Below, piece after piece: positions 33,200 to 45,414 of a stretch of DNA of 64,000 bases. Both the position numbers and the translations under genes were made by a program. The stretch is from Myrica gale (lineage: Eukaryota; Streptophyta; Magnoliopsida; Fagales; Myricaceae): contig OZ005612.1 of NCBI GenBank assembly GCA_963930655.1, forward strand, positions 12,777,001-12,841,000. Reading direction: 5' to 3'. The notes beneath the pieces are model-generated. The model was not told the DNA's origin and made no database searches. It saw only the letters and a program-made list of their open reading frames with translations. How positions within the stretch are numbered: position 1 is the stretch's first letter; each line of letters opens with the position of its first letter.

Positions 33200-34029
33200 T
33201 TATTAATCTGTTGAAAACACAAACATAATAACAAATATAAGTCAACTGAGTCAAAACTACGTAGTGTTCAAAAAAGAAAACACTATTCAAATGTAAGAAC
33301 ACATGTCCGAACTGTAAAAATAGATATTATTATAAAAGCAAACAATGCCGTCTCGACCTTATCCGTTCGAATTTTTCCAAAATAGCGTCCAAATTGGTAT
33401 AAAATAATAAACTAATCTAAACAGGGACTGTGTGCACACTCGTCACAAAAGCATGTATTTTTTAAAAACGACGATGTCTACGACATAAACGTACGCACAA
33501 CTCTACAACGTGCAAACAAAAGACACACAAAATATTATTATATATAAAAAAGACAACATCTAACACAAACATGTTCGCACGATCCGTTCATACGTATCAA
33601 CATAATAAAAAATTCTAAATAGTAACCGTCAGAAGGCACAAAAATGTCCGGACGTATCTTAGAAGATGAACGAGTCGACTCAGCTATTGCCGATCTCCTC
33701 CTCACCTCAAAACCACCCCAATACAACACCAAATATAATCACATTCTAGCCTAAACAATCCTACAATCCTAAGCAATCCATATGAACATAAAAACAACAT
33801 TTTTAATAAGATTTCATGGCCTAAAATTTGATTTCAAAACTTATACGTAAATAACGTATAAAAGTAGCATTTTTCACCGAAAATGTAAATAAAATGCAAG
33901 AAATGTACCTTTACACAAAGGAATGAATTTTAGAGGTAAAATGTAGAGAGATCAAGAGAAATAGAGTACGGGTTTTGTGAAAAATGAGTTCTGATGGTTT
34001 CTCTTCTAATTTAAAAAACATCGACACCA

Positions 34030-34540
34030 TCCAAATGCCAATGAGATGTGCATTAAATACTATATCTCAAACCGTTACGTAACTCACCTAAAGTCGCTCA
34101 CTGTTCCAACAGTTTATGTACGTACTTGTGGACATTTATGTGTGTGTAGACGAGAACAACTGTTACGCGCACTGTGGTTGGGACGATTATTGCGGGTACG
34201 TTCGGACGTTGTTTACGCTTTTGTGAAGATACGTTTGTTATCACAGATGGGTGACGAGATATTTTGTCACCCAAAGTGTGTGCGGACGTAATTTTACCCT
34301 TGTGGACATTGTTGTAAGCTTTTGTGACAAAAGTGTTTTGTCACACATTTGTGACGTTTGGCCTTTCGTCACCCAAAAAAAAAGTTTGAATCATTGTTAT
34401 TAGCTTGCGAACGGTATTTTAACTTCGCGAACACCTACCGTGACGAAGTTGATTCTTTTGTTAGAGAAAGTAGTGTTTGGTGTCAAAATATTTTTTACAC
34501 CTACGAATTTGACACATAGAGTCAAAATTCTTGTAGTATT
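34030..34540 (-). repeat. CACTA terminal and subterminal repeats
   Basis: GTCAC/GTGAC words and CGGACGT words in both directions (34130-34400) precede two possible ends: AAAGTAGTG ending at 34475 and TTCTTGTAGTA ending at 34538 (normal form TTCTTGTAGTG). On the minus strand these read CACTACTTT and TACTACAAGAA. They fit the 5' end of the minus-strand CACTA whose transposase lies at 29182-30482. The other end was not found. Confidence 0.5.
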
Positions 34541-34559
34541 ATACTCTATGTTGGCTCTA

Positions 34560-34964
34560 AACACAATTTTCATTACCTCCTACTCCATCGCCCCCCAAGC
34601 CATTGTTCGAAATAGTGTGGCCTTTGCATATCACTCTCCAGTTGTCCCTGTTAGCACAGTTCTTAATAACAAGCACAAAGATATTGGTGGATCTCCCTAC
34701 GAGCCAAATTGGTGTACTCTCCGTCGTAACTTTGTCACTGAGGTTGTGCACCCTACTAGAATAAGATCTTACTCTGTGGAATGCAAGCGGGCTTTGGAAG
34801 CAATGATTAAGAGCTTCAATCAATCTTCCAACCAAATGGAGCCCATCCGCGTACTCAATTGTATCCAAAAAGCCATATATTCCGTGTTTATTCTCACGAC
34901 CTTTGAGGAACTCGGTGAGAGTACAATCAAAGAAATTGAAGACATAAAATATAAAAAAATTTAA
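34560..34964 (+). pseudogene. Cytochrome P450 fragment, CYP89A-like
   Basis: In the frame open from 34440, residues from about 41 on read IFITSYSIAPQAIVRNSVAFA, PVVPVSTVLNN, YEPNWCTLRRNFVTEVVHP, RIRSYSVECKRALEAMI, RVLNCIQKAIYSVFILTTF and ELGESTIKEIE. This is the B-C-helix part of CYP89/CYP77-type P450s, with the WxxLRRN motif. The membrane anchor, I-helix and heme-binding Cys region are missing, so it is a dead 130-residue piece of a ~500-residue oxidase. It lies directly behind the CACTA terminus and could have been carried there by transposition. The first 40 codons of the frame are unrelated. Confidence 0.8.
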
Positions 34965-35537
34965 GCAATAACTAATCTAGATTTCCATGCATATGCAAGC
35001 AAGCGACTAAGCACATTGGCCACATCTTCCTTCAACAACCCTCAGATCATCACTATAACATACGATATTGGCACGAGGCTTGCCTAACCAGCGTCCTGTT
35101 GAGTGTGATGCACAGGACAGTCCCAGATGAGTGGATACACACACGAGCTTGACTCTAGGGATACCTCTATCGGACCAAAAAAAGAAAGAGAGATGACCGG
35201 GGATTGGGACACTTCACACATGCATTTCATTGCGATTTCTTACAGTAGTTGCTTTAATTTATATCATGCTTTACAATGTGATACTCATACACGTTGAATT
35301 ATTTATATATGTGCCATACTCCCTCCACGCCTTACTGAGTCCATATTACTCAACCCTTTTATTTTCTAGTTTTGGTGCTCTTATTATGTCTACCAAAAAT
35401 GAAGCTTTTTTATAGTGAGCAAGTTGTAGACATGGACCCCTATATTATAGTTCTCTACATCCGAGCATGGGTCTAGGACTCGTTTGAAATATTGATGGAG
35501 CAGACACCCTAGTGGTAACTCAAGGATCCCCCGATGC

Positions 35538-35684
35538 CTAGGCCCGAGGTTTTGTCATGGTGAACGCACTGGCAGAGCCGGTAGTCCCCTACCCATCACC
35601 ACCGGCCGTACTAGCGGAGACTAGTACAGTTTTGCCGGATAAAGGTGTGGTGGACCTCACCTCCGATACGGAGGAGGAAAATTA
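35538..35684 (+). pseudogene. C-terminal tail of a retroelement protein
   Basis: The frame ends VVDLTSDTEEEN-stop at 35684, a tail often seen on coiled-coil proteins of Tat/Ogre-type elements. It is followed by a T-rich region. Upstream (35000-35537) nothing coherent is readable. Confidence 0.35.
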
Positions 35685-37400
35685 GTGTATAGGGTCTTTT
35701 CTAGCTTTTTAGCTTTCCAGTTGTTGTTTTTTTGTTGTTGTACTATTAAAAGCATTTCTTGCTACCAAATCGTAGTGGTATAGACTTAGTCAACCTTAGT
35801 GTGCTCACACTTTTGTAGTCCTCACGAAGGACATGTTTTATAAACCGTGATGTATTTGTGAAAATTTTTCACTTATCTATGGTTTTCCAATTTCCATCTT
35901 TCCTTATGAATAATCTTGTCTTTTAAGAACCATTAATTACTAAATTCCTAAGTTTACTTACCTCAATTTCTGAGCCATTTGAAGTTTGTTAAATTTAATT
36001 AGGAATTGCTTTTGTTTTTCCATAAATCATGTCTTTGTATTTAAGACAATTTCAAAGAAACTTTAACGAATATTGGTATTTTAAAATAAGTCTTCTGCTA
36101 AACTTTTAAAGGGCAAAATAGTCAATCCTTGCAGAATATTAGTTTGTACTGTAATCTCCGCTTGTGTGCGTATTGTTGTCATAAGTGTGCATAAAGTGTA
36201 AGTACGAAGCGTGACATATATATATGCATATCCTGCACAATGGAAAGCGAGGAATTAGTTATAACATCAAGATTCATCCACGGTGCCCTTGTTTCCTCTC
36301 TTTTTTTTAATAATATGCCTTTTTTATGCACATGCCTAGGCATAGTGCGCCTCGATTTTTTAGGGAAATTCGTGATACCTCAATAGCCATCTCCAGTAGA
36401 CATTTTTCCTATAATGCGGTGTAATTAAGTTAATACCTAAGTTTTGAAAAAGGATGCCCAAATATGAAACTGATATATAGTCATCTCTCAAAAGTCATTG
36501 GCATAGATGTTTTATCTCTGCCCTTACCTAGTCTAACGGACTTACGTATATAGTCCATCCTAAGGCGGTTGAACTTAATTAACTCGAGGAAGGTGCGGGT
36601 TTTATGACGTGCAGGACGGCTCTAAGTAATTTGGTCCTTAGACCAAATTTTATAGTGAGGCATTTTATAATAATTTATAAAATAATGTATTCTGTAAAAT
36701 AAAATATTAATAAAAATTAGTTAAAAGTATTCTTAAAGCGGAAATGTAAAATTACTTATCAATTGGTTGTGTTTGTGTTGTAAAATTTTAATGTTGTTAA
36801 AATTTTAGGTATTGAGTTTAGTGAAAAAGTGAAGAGAGAGGTAATTTTTTTATATTTTTTATAGTAAATAGTAATGATTTGATGGGGAGAGAGAGATTAT
36901 ATTGTAATATTTAATTGTGTTAAAATTTTAGAGGGGTTAAAATTTTGGTACACAAACGCACCGTTATATTCTAGATTTGTTAATATCATTTCAATTGATA
37001 ATATTATTAATCCATTTAATCTTTCTTGGGTCATACTAGATCTTAATTATGATTTTATTAGTCTTAATGATAACAAAAATAAATACAACGTAAAATAAAA
37101 TGAAAATAAAAAATTTAGAATAAGAGCTCCTAGGGCTTTAATGATGAAAGATAGGGGTTCAAAAGCACCAAAAAATGACAAGAATAAAAAAAATAATGGA
37201 TAAGAGAAGATTTTTCGGTATTTAGTTGAAGTCATTTTAAAGATAAATTTTTAGTTGTTAGTTAAGGCTTAAACAACTACCAATATCTAAGGTAAAAAAA
37301 TTAAATAAATAAAGAGATTGCAACTAATATCTTTAAATAAGAAGATTTTATAGGGTTGAACTCAGATTATGTAGATACAACAAAAAGTGAAAAGTTAATA
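35685..37400. other. AT-rich intergenic DNA
   Basis: No domain seen. The TTAAAATTTT words at 36785-36945 suggest a decayed MITE, but no ends could be paired. Confidence 0.5.
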
Positions 37401-37401
37401 C

Positions 37402-37690
37402 TCATTCAATCAAGGAGATTTAATTGCCTCTTCAATCAATATGCTCTTTAAGTTAAGTTTTTTAGGCCTTAATATTAAAAATTCTTTAAATATACCATTA
37501 AAGAAGATTTTGAATTGGGGCCTCTTAAATTTAGGAAAACAATAATGCTCCTTCAGTCATAGAGATTTAATAGGTCTCTTCAATCGATATACTCTTTAAC
37601 TGTATGTTTCTTAGGCCTTAATATTAAATTTTCTTTAAATATACCATTTTTTTAATTATGGGCCTCCAAAATTTGGGGGCCCTAAGCAAC
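37402..37690. repeat. Two ~125-base direct repeats ending in GGGGGCCCTAAG
   Basis: 37402-37530 and 37553-37680 share CAATCAAGGAGATTTAAT-like starts, CTCTTCAATC, TTTAGGCCTTAATATTAAA and CTTTAAATATACCATT. The end ATTTGGGGGCCCTAAGCAA resembles a widespread plant transposon-end sequence. Confidence 0.6.
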
Positions 37691-38171
37691 CCTGATGACG
37701 TAATACATCACTTAAATATTTATTGCAGCTCTAGAAAAGAAATTACACTTACAAAATTATCTTATGCTTCGTTAGACACCCAAAAACCATCTTTGTTGGT
37801 GTAATTTTTCATATACATAATACAGTCCTGCAGGATTCATATGGCCGGTTCCTGAATTTTTCTGCATATGATAATATAATACAATTAATATTCAATAAAG
37901 TAATTAAATTACAAATTCCAAAAATCTACCATATTCGCTCATGTTCGTTGGAACGATCGGAACCTTAAACATGATGCACAAATACTTCTGTTGACCTCAC
38001 TATATGAAAATACATCTTAAGTGTGAAATTTTTTGGTATCAAACAAAATTTTGTCATCTAAAGTCACATTTCCCTAATAAAAAATTAATTTCGTCACTCA
38101 AAATAATCCAGGAATGTCAAAAACATCCAGACAAGTTCTAAAACCGTTTGGACTGGTCAATGGCTATCTAT

Positions 38172-38500
38172 TCAAAGGCAATCAACTTTGTTTGCTGGAG
38201 GGATCTTTGAGATTATTTTCATTAAAGAATTGTAATCTTGTAGGCCTACATTGAAGTGTGATGTTGCTCGATATGTGCAGAACTGCCAGTGTGTAACAAG
38301 GCCAATGGAGAAGTTCAAAACGCTAGGTAAAGGGTCCTCCTCCATAGGTTCTTCTACTGGAGCCTCCACTGGATCCTCTACTGGGTCCTCCTCTGGATCC
38401 TCTTTCGGGTCCTCCTCTGGATCCTCTTTCGGATCCTCCTCTCTAATAGCTCTGATGGGAATTGCATCTATTGGTGATTCTAGCCAATAAGGGTTGTTCT
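38172..38500 (-). pseudogene. Acidic EEDP-repeat protein remnant
   Basis: The minus strand reads LESPIDAIPIRAIREEDP, followed by six or so EEDPKEDP-type repeats (38330-38450), then EAPVEEPMEEDPLPS and an unrelated tail to the stop at 38172. A TAG codon stands just upstream near 38497. Such Glu-Asp-Pro repeats are common in plant retroelement-associated proteins. The opposite strand gives a Ser/Gly-rich frame that is a shadow. Confidence 0.4.
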
Positions 38501-38640
38501 AGTACATAGGGTGATCGGAGGCTAAGGGTTGCCTCCACCTGGAAGGACCTGGTTGGTCTTCTGCTTGAGGTGGCGAGGGCTGATACGTCCCCACCATACC
38601 TTCTTGCCAATAGGGTTTTTGGGGCGGAATTCGTGGAGAA

Positions 38641-39115
38641 TGGGTGAAGAAAGGCATTGTAACTTCTCAGAAGGGTGTTCCTAAATCTGAGGAAGATGAT
38701 GAAGATTCCGAAGGGGTTGCTGAAGGTGAAAAGACTCCTATACCTTCTCCATCTCGTAGCCTTGGCTCTTCCTCTAGGGCTGTTCGATCTGTCAGTTATG
38801 GGCCTCAGTTCGCTCAACTTGGAGCATCTTCATGGGATCTAAAGGGAGAGCAGTAGTAATTAGGTCAGAATGTGGACTCCTTGGCTGTAAGTATGCAAAA
38901 GAGGTCTGATGAGAATAAATCCATTCTCGCTTCTCACAGTTCTCAGTTTGAAACCTTGGAGTATGAAGTGAGGTCTACTCGTCACACCTACAACAACAAA
39001 TTCACTATTGCCTGGGAAATTCTCTAGAAGCTCAAAGAGGATGTGAAGACTTCAGTTGCAGACATGGTTAAAGCCACTATGACTCTGAATGGAAGCATTA
39101 GGTAGACTGTTGATG
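38641..39115 (+). pseudogene. Gag-like coiled-coil remnant
   Basis: Open pieces with SEEDDEDSEGVAEGE, SPSRSLGSSSRAV, then after two stops SMQKRSDENKSILASHSSQFE and EVRSTRHTYNNKFTIAWEIL. It has the composition of gypsy-type gag tails, with no zinc knuckle. Stops at 38855-38860, 39027 and 39103 break it. Confidence 0.35.
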
Positions 39116-39120
39116 ATATT

Positions 39121-40220
39121 TGTTGTGAAAATTCGCAAGTGCACTAAATCGTAACAAGTAATATAGTAATAACAAAGGATGTCGAACCCACGAGGACTAC
39201 TCACCTATTAACTATTGAAATTGTTCTAATTCTAAATTATTTGAAAGTCAAGAGAAGTGGTGGATTTTGAACTTTAAGAAACAAAAAAAGCAATAAACTT
39301 AAAGAAGATTTCACCCAAGAAAAAAAAAACAAAGGCATCCGACTTCCTAACAATTCAAATCCAAAATCCTAATCATGCAATCAGTCAATTATCAACCTCT
39401 TTGACGACGAAATATTCTAATTTATCTAAGACCCTCTTTTGAGTAGAATTAGAATATCCTGAGAATCACAAAGATCAAATATTCATAAGACAATAGGTAA
39501 GTAATTTTCCGCAGATGAACTTTTAGTGAGCCAAGTTGGGTTAGCCCCTGGCTAGATTGGGTCTAAACAGCTCGTGAAGGATAACAGACCAAGTTGAGCC
39601 CAGGTCTGTTGACCCAGCCCAGGTCTGGGTTTGGCCCGATCCAGACTAGGTTTTATCCAAATCGGAGGATTAATGGGCCAACCCAATTTGACCGGTCGAG
39701 TCCACTGATAGGGTGGGACCTCTTTGACCGAAGTTGGCCTAATAAAAAATTTGCTAAAAAAATTTGAAAGGTTCAAATGCTAGTGTTAAATGGGATAGTG
39801 TCAAGCAAACACATCTCATGGCCCCCCATTATTGTTAGATGATAGATGAGAATTCTATTTGGTTCAAGATTGGATAAAGCTAAAGTAGTTTATGCGAATT
39901 TCATGATCTTGTAGTTTGTAGTTTTTATTTCTTTGGTAGATAAATGAAAATGTACCAGTAGTGAGAGTATTAACTAAAATAGTAGCAGCGATCCATTTTA
40001 AAATTACATATCAATTAGACGATGGCTGCACTTAACCAAATAAACGCATACACTAAAATAGTGAAGATCTTGTTTGTTTGGTGGGCAAAAGAAAATCAAT
40101 GATTGTGAATATTTGCATAGATATAGTATGCGACGTTTGATGAATTCGTGATGAGTTCATGCTATTCGCTTTTACAAGTTGTGCCTTGGAAAAGGAATCC
40201 GTCTAGAGGTATCCTTATCA
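39121..40220. other. LTR-like start, then unassigned sequence
   Basis: TGTTGTGAAAATTCGCAAG followed by GTGCACTAAATCG, AAGTAATA and CGAACCCACGAGGACTA is the familiar start of some plant LTRs. A related word (TATCCCAAGTATCGAAA) stands near 41070. The remainder is AT-rich; the short GC-richer stretch 39530-39740 holds the repeated word CCCAGGTCTG. Confidence 0.4.
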
Positions 40221-40229
40221 TTAAAGTTA

Positions 40230-40580
40230 GGATTAAATACATTTTGCCCCAGACCCATCGGTAACACATTTTTTCGATTTGGACCATGTACCGTAATTGG
40301 CCGTCAATTTAGACAGATTTCGTCAAAACGTGCCTCTCACGTTTACATAGGTTTTTAAATATTGCCCCCTTATCTTTGGGGATATTTACACATTGCGCCC
40401 CTTAACTTTGGGGGTATTTACACATCTCAGATAGGGTCCGTCTAAATTGATGCCCAATTACGGTACAATGTCCAAATTGAAAAAATGTGTAAATATATGG
40501 GTCTAATGTCTCAAAAATAATATGTCGGGGTACAATGTGTAAATACCCACAAAAATAAGGGCGCAAAATGTATTTAACCC
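40230..40580. mobile_element. MULE-type MITE with 9-bp target duplication
   Basis: 351 bases with terminal inverted repeats GGATTAAATACATTTTGCCC and GGGTTAAATACATTTTGCGC (one strand each). It is flanked by TTAAAGTTA at 40221-40229 and again at 40581-40589, a perfect 9-bp duplication as made by Mutator-like transposases. The interior is also largely self-complementary: TTTTTTCGATTTGGACCATG and GTACCGTAATTGG pair with the right half. No coding capacity; it would be moved in trans. Confidence 0.92.
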
Positions 40581-41319
40581 TTAAAGTTAATTTAGTGGAT
40601 TGTCGTTTAAATTCTTAGTGTGTCTATTCGATCGCAACCTCTCATATATGTAATTCGTTGCATGGGTTTAAGGAAACTCGAAGACTAAGTGAAGATTGCA
40701 AATGTTCCAACAACTGCTATTGGTATTTTTTAATTTGATAATGCACAAGAATTTAACTTTTTTTTGGGTGACTTTTTTAAAATTCAACATGAGTTTATTG
40801 CTTTTGCTGCTATTACTGATGATCTATATATTTGAAAATGATTGTGGACTCTATGTGAAATGTTAAGAAAGACGTTCATACTAATGTTGCAACTCTAAAA
40901 GGAAGAGGGATGTAAATACCACTTACATGGGGCTTCCGAGACTTGGTCATTCTAATCTAGATAGGATCAACAGGTTAATGAGGGATGAGAACTTTAGATC
41001 TTTCGAATGTCGAACTCTACCCTGTTTGCGAGCCCTGACTCACTTGAAAATGAGAGGCGCAAAGGTTATCCCAAGTATCGAAATTATGTCGTGTAATAAT
41101 TAGCCCAAAGGCCATATTGTCTCCTCAGGAAAAATAGATTAATTTCAAACTCACAAAGAAAGAACGAGATATAATATTAACAAGGAGAAAGTAAAAAATG
41201 GTGATATGTGCAATGAGTGTAAAAAATGAAAAATAAAAGTTACTGAACACAATTTAGATTTGTTTTTTTTTTGGATTTTTGGTAGTTAGAAACAAAATAA
41301 AGTACTCCAAATGAAAAGA

Positions 41320-41640
41320 CGTTTAAAGCAAATGACGGAAGTGAAGAGCCAAAATTAAATGACATAATGTAAAGAACAGAAATTAAAGAACATAATTTAA
41401 ATATCAAAATTTAAAGATGGAATGTAAGAGCGGGAAATTAAAGAACGAAATTTAAAGAATGGAATGTACAGACAAAAAAGTAAATAACGGAATGTAAAGA
41501 CGAAAAAGTAAATGACTGAATGTAAAGATGGAATGTAAAGAACGAAATTAAATTGCGAAAAAGTAAATTATAAAATGTAAGAGAGCAATGTAAAGATTGA
41601 AATTAAATAGCAGAATGAAAATGACAATAATTTAATAAAA
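41320..41640. repeat. Degenerate AATGTAAAGA repeats
   Basis: Some twenty irregular units of 12-20 bases (GAATGTAAAGACGAAAAAGTAAAT-like). Similar tracts occur in plant LTRs. Non-coding. Confidence 0.75.
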
Positions 41641-41869
41641 CTTCGCAAGAACCTTGGATTAAGTAATAAATCGTCATTACAATCCAAGTTCAAGCTTAAA
41701 GAAGCAAGAACACCAAAAATATTCACAAACTTTCATGAACACCATGAGCACAAAAGGAAAATGGAAGAGCAAGAGCTTGATTCTAATACCGAGGAATTGA
41801 AATCAAAGAAATTAGATTCATAAAACATTAAGAAAACTAATCTAAATACTGAAAATGAATATTCAAGAG

Positions 41870-42250
41870 AGCTTCTAGGTAGATAGATGAGAGAAAGGAA
41901 GATAGATGGCCAGCCCTTTCAAGTGAAAGAGAGAAAATTTATGAGAGAAAAAGCAAAATGAAAATGTAAAAGAAAAAAGTGAATTGTGAGAGTATGTTGA
42001 TGGGTCAAAAAAAGAGAATATAGAGAAGAGAAAGTGTGTGAAAGTTGTTAGGAGGAAGGGGCACCATACAAAGAGAAAAATGATAAAAACAGGAATGGGG
42101 AAGAGAGAGACAGAGAAAAAGGCTAAATGCAAAGAGAGAGAGAGAGAGAGAGGAGAGTAATCATTGGCCAAAGAAAAGAGAAAAGGGAAAAAACAAGAAA
42201 TGAAAAAGGAGGACAGAGAAAGCGGAGAGAGAAAAATGCAAAATTCGTAT
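41870..42250. repeat. Purine-rich tract with GA microsatellite
   Basis: Long GA/AAG-rich plus strand with a perfect (GA) run at about 42131-42152. It produces a 174-codon Ser/Phe/Leu-rich frame on the minus strand that is a composition artefact. Confidence 0.7.
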
Positions 42251-43388
42251 ACAATATTTTCTCTTTCTTCATGCTGGCTCTTCTCTTGCTCTTTGAACAG
42301 TTGGTTTATTAGGTTGACTTTTCTCTTGCTCTTGGGCAATTGTCTCATCAGGCTACTCTTCCACTGGTCTAGAAAATAAATAATTTTATCATTATGCACA
42401 AAGAATATTTAATTAGCTCCAGGCATTATACGATTACACTACAAAAAAACGGCCTTTAGTAGCGGTCGGAAACGGCTGCTAAAGGTCAAAAAATTGCTAC
42501 TATAACTTTAGCAGCGGTTTTTTAGCAGCTTTCGTGACCGTCGTTATAGGTCCGTCGCAGTAGATCTATCGCGGCGATCACGACCGCCGCTATAGACCCG
42601 AACGCAATTTTATCTTTCTTGCAGCGTTTCGTGAAAACACTGGCACATACTTTTAGCGGCGGTCGCGGCCGCCGCTATAGGTCTGTGCCAGCGTTTTTTT
42701 TTTTGGCTTTGCTAGCAATTTAATACACTACTAATGTTTTCCTATATTTTCATATACATGTTTTTTTAATCGGTAATACAAATTTATTTTAATAATTATA
42801 ATTTATTGGATGTAAAAACTTAAAGACCAAGGATAATAAAACAAAATATACTTCATCATTGATTAATACCGTTTTACAACAAAATATACATGAATCTCTA
42901 GTATAGGCTAATTAGTTTCTATACCCTAAGAAATCCACTGAGGCAGGTCCATAAGGGCCTTCAACTCCTATTGGCATGCACTCTCTAATCAGCACTGGAG
43001 TGTAGCTCAGCTTGTATCATGTCATAGAGAAAACTTGTCCACGATCCTTCACATTTAAATAAGACGGACAACGTGTCATCATCAATACTAGAGCTGGAGA
43101 TTATACTGAAGGAGTGCCACTGAATTTTTGGATACTCGGTATCTTCATGAATACCACACTAGTATTGGTACATGAACTAACTGCTGCATTAACTTTCATT
43201 AACTTTACTAATGTGAAAAACAGACATAGTTGCAGCATTTGGATCATTAAAAGTTAAAGAACAGTACAGCACAAGCTTAAGCGATTGTTGCAATATTTGA
43301 ACATCTTAAAAATTAAAGAACTGTATACCAACAGCTCAAGCTACTGTTATATCGCAAGCTTAACAAATGCTAAAAGGCCCTGCCCCAG

Positions 43389-43482
43389 TCATGATATTGA
43401 AGCTGAGATCTCTGCAAAGGGGGGAAAAGGATATGTCATGATATTGAAGCTGAGATCTCTGCAAAGGGGGGAAAAGGATATG
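43389..43482. repeat. Perfect 47-bp tandem duplication
   Basis: TCATGATATTGAAGCTGAG... AAAAGGATATG occurs twice without mismatch (43389-43435, 43436-43482). A recent duplication inside the CACTA element. Confidence 0.95.
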
Positions 43483-44233
43483 CCTAGATCAATGTCCAGG
43501 ATGTATAAATAGATTTTATCTCCGGACTCAATCTGGGTGACAATATGTGCCAAACTCCCTTGCTGAGGGTCACCACAAAGACAAACTCACTGATCTAGAC
43601 AAACCCTCTATGGCTAAATCAGTATCAGACTCATCCATTTAGCAAACTAGCAAAAAACCAACCACTCAAATATAAAATCCATGTGAATGGATACACACAG
43701 TACAAACTACAATTTCCTTTATAGAAACTAAGTTTTGCTCCTCAATGAGATGACATATCTTGCCTCAGCAGATTCAGAAAGAAATTTTTGTCAATGAATT
43801 GCCCAAAACATAGCAGAAATAATCCCTACCACCCCAACCGATTGAATTCCAGGAGGGCATTCTAGACTTAAGCAACACAAACATTTTATTTATGGTTATA
43901 AAAACCATAGAACGCACAAAGTAAGAGCTGATATATGCAACTACTTCACAAGGGATAATATACCTCTGTTCAACTGAAAATAGTGCATGACGAAAATGGC
44001 AAGCAGCATAATAAAAAAATTGCACTCTTCCAATATATCACATAGGGAATCCCCTGCAAAAGTGAAGCATCCTGATTTAACAAAAAATCCAATCAACATT
44101 TTAGTAAAACGTTGAACAAGCAAGCTTGCAGCTGTAGAATTCACAGTTAAGAAACTAACACCAAATTTGTTCATTATTCAGTACATATCAATGAATGCCT
44201 GAAAGGCATGTTTAAAAATCTAAAGAAAACCAC

Positions 44234-45297
44234 CTTTGAGTGAAGCACCTCCGTCAATTCTTCTCCATTTGGAATCTCCAAATAGACCTGCACAAGCATT
44301 TAACATGGAAAGTAAGACAGAAGTCAGGTTCACAACTCTTTAAACTGCAAATACAACCAAAGTTTGAATGAAGGAGTAAGACACAAACTTTCACCCAGTT
44401 CATGATGCAAGCACATCTACACTTGCCATGGAAAGTAGTTCTCAGATCCCATACTACCCGAACTTCTGGCATGAAACCCAAGTATTTCTGAATAACATTA
44501 TAAAAATGTAACCTTGTCTATGTGCAAACATGTGCTGTCTCTTAATCACATACATCACCACTATGTTATAAAGACAAAAGTGTAGGCTTTCTACTTACCC
44601 TTGAAGGTGCCATTATCATTATAATCTGTACAGAACCCCAGAATTTTCACCTATCCCAAAATTAAGGTAACTAAAGTAAATAAAATAATAATAAAAAATA
44701 ATTGCATAGTTTCCCTTTCTCGGTGCAGCAACCTTCCCATCCTCTCGGGGAAGCATTCCCTTCTTGGGTTCCTTTCTTTCAAGAAACATCCATAAATAAG
44801 GAAGTCTACAACTACGAACAGGAAAGCCCAGATTGAAAAACAATCCAAAATTGAGAAATCAACAAAATCAAAGGAAGGTTCTAAGTTGAAATTACTAACA
44901 TCCAACATGTTATCAATAAAAGGAATCCCAGTACTATTCTCAGCAACCGAGCCCCTGGTAGATGACCAGCACTATTCTCAAGAAAAGGTCTCCTTCGTAA
45001 GCCTTTTTACCTCCCCACACCGAGCCCCTGGTAGATGACCAAAACAAAAAGGCTTAAAATTGAAATATAAAACGAAAACAGAGTCGTTAATTAAACACAG
45101 TCCCCAGAAACTCATTACTCAAACTAAATAATACCCATACAAGTAAAGGGTAAATGAATAGCATAATCGCGTGAGAACCTGCAAATCGCCGGAGACTTCC
45201 ACGTTGCTAATGAATAGCATACCCATTCACTAATTGCAAGCTTCTACCTGAGCGACCCTTCTTTTCCAAGAACGGTGCCAGAGCTACTGCACGACAT
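44234..45297 (-). pseudogene. Captured multi-exon gene fragment in the CACTA element
   Basis: Minus strand, three exon-like pieces with splice signals. 45297-45248 starts ATG (MSCSSSGTVLGKEGSL) and ends CAG|GTAGAA. 44487-44395 follows TTCAG and reads KYLGFMPEVRVVWDL to CIMNW (31 codons), then GGTGAAA. 44287-44234 follows TGCAG and reads VYLEIPNGEELTEVLHSK (18 codons), then AAG|GTGG. All are in one direction, with exon lengths that keep frame for the last two. The protein family was not recognised. E2F-like sites lie upstream at 45375-45414. CACTA elements often capture host gene pieces. Confidence 0.5.
44946..45041. repeat. Short direct repeat CCGAGCCCCTGGTAGATGAC
   Basis: Occurs near 44947 and near 45020 inside the CACTA element. 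This may be a trace of interior rearrangement. Confidence 0.7.
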
Positions 45298-45374
45298 CAG
45301 GGGAAAAAGAGACAAATAAGGGGGTGGGGAAGTAAAGAGAAGAAAAGAAGCACAGAGAAGGGGGAGTGAAAAAG

Positions 45375-45414
45375 TTTGGCGCTAAATGAAAACATTTGTG
45401 CGTTTTTTTGGCGC
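45375..45414 (-). promoter_or_regulatory. Two E2F-like sites upstream of the captured first exon
   Basis: TTTGGCGC at 45375-45382 and 45407-45414 (GCGCCAAA on the minus strand), both followed by TAAATG, 80-115 bases upstream of the presumed ATG at 45297. TTTSGCGC is the E2F/DP site of S-phase genes. Inferred, not proven. Confidence 0.45.

Noticed and set aside
34471..34475. TAGTG as the sure CACTA end
   Set aside because: A second candidate at 34528-34538 fits the usual TTCTTGTAGTG end better, and no matching opposite end or duplication was found, so the border is left open.
38251..38490. Ser/Gly-rich plus frame
   Set aside because: Opposite strand of the EEDP repeat frame, whose flanking sequence looks more protein-like.
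41875..42399. 174-codon minus frame rich in Ser, Phe and Leu
   Set aside because: Purine-rich DNA with a GA microsatellite; no motif. Likely a chance frame.
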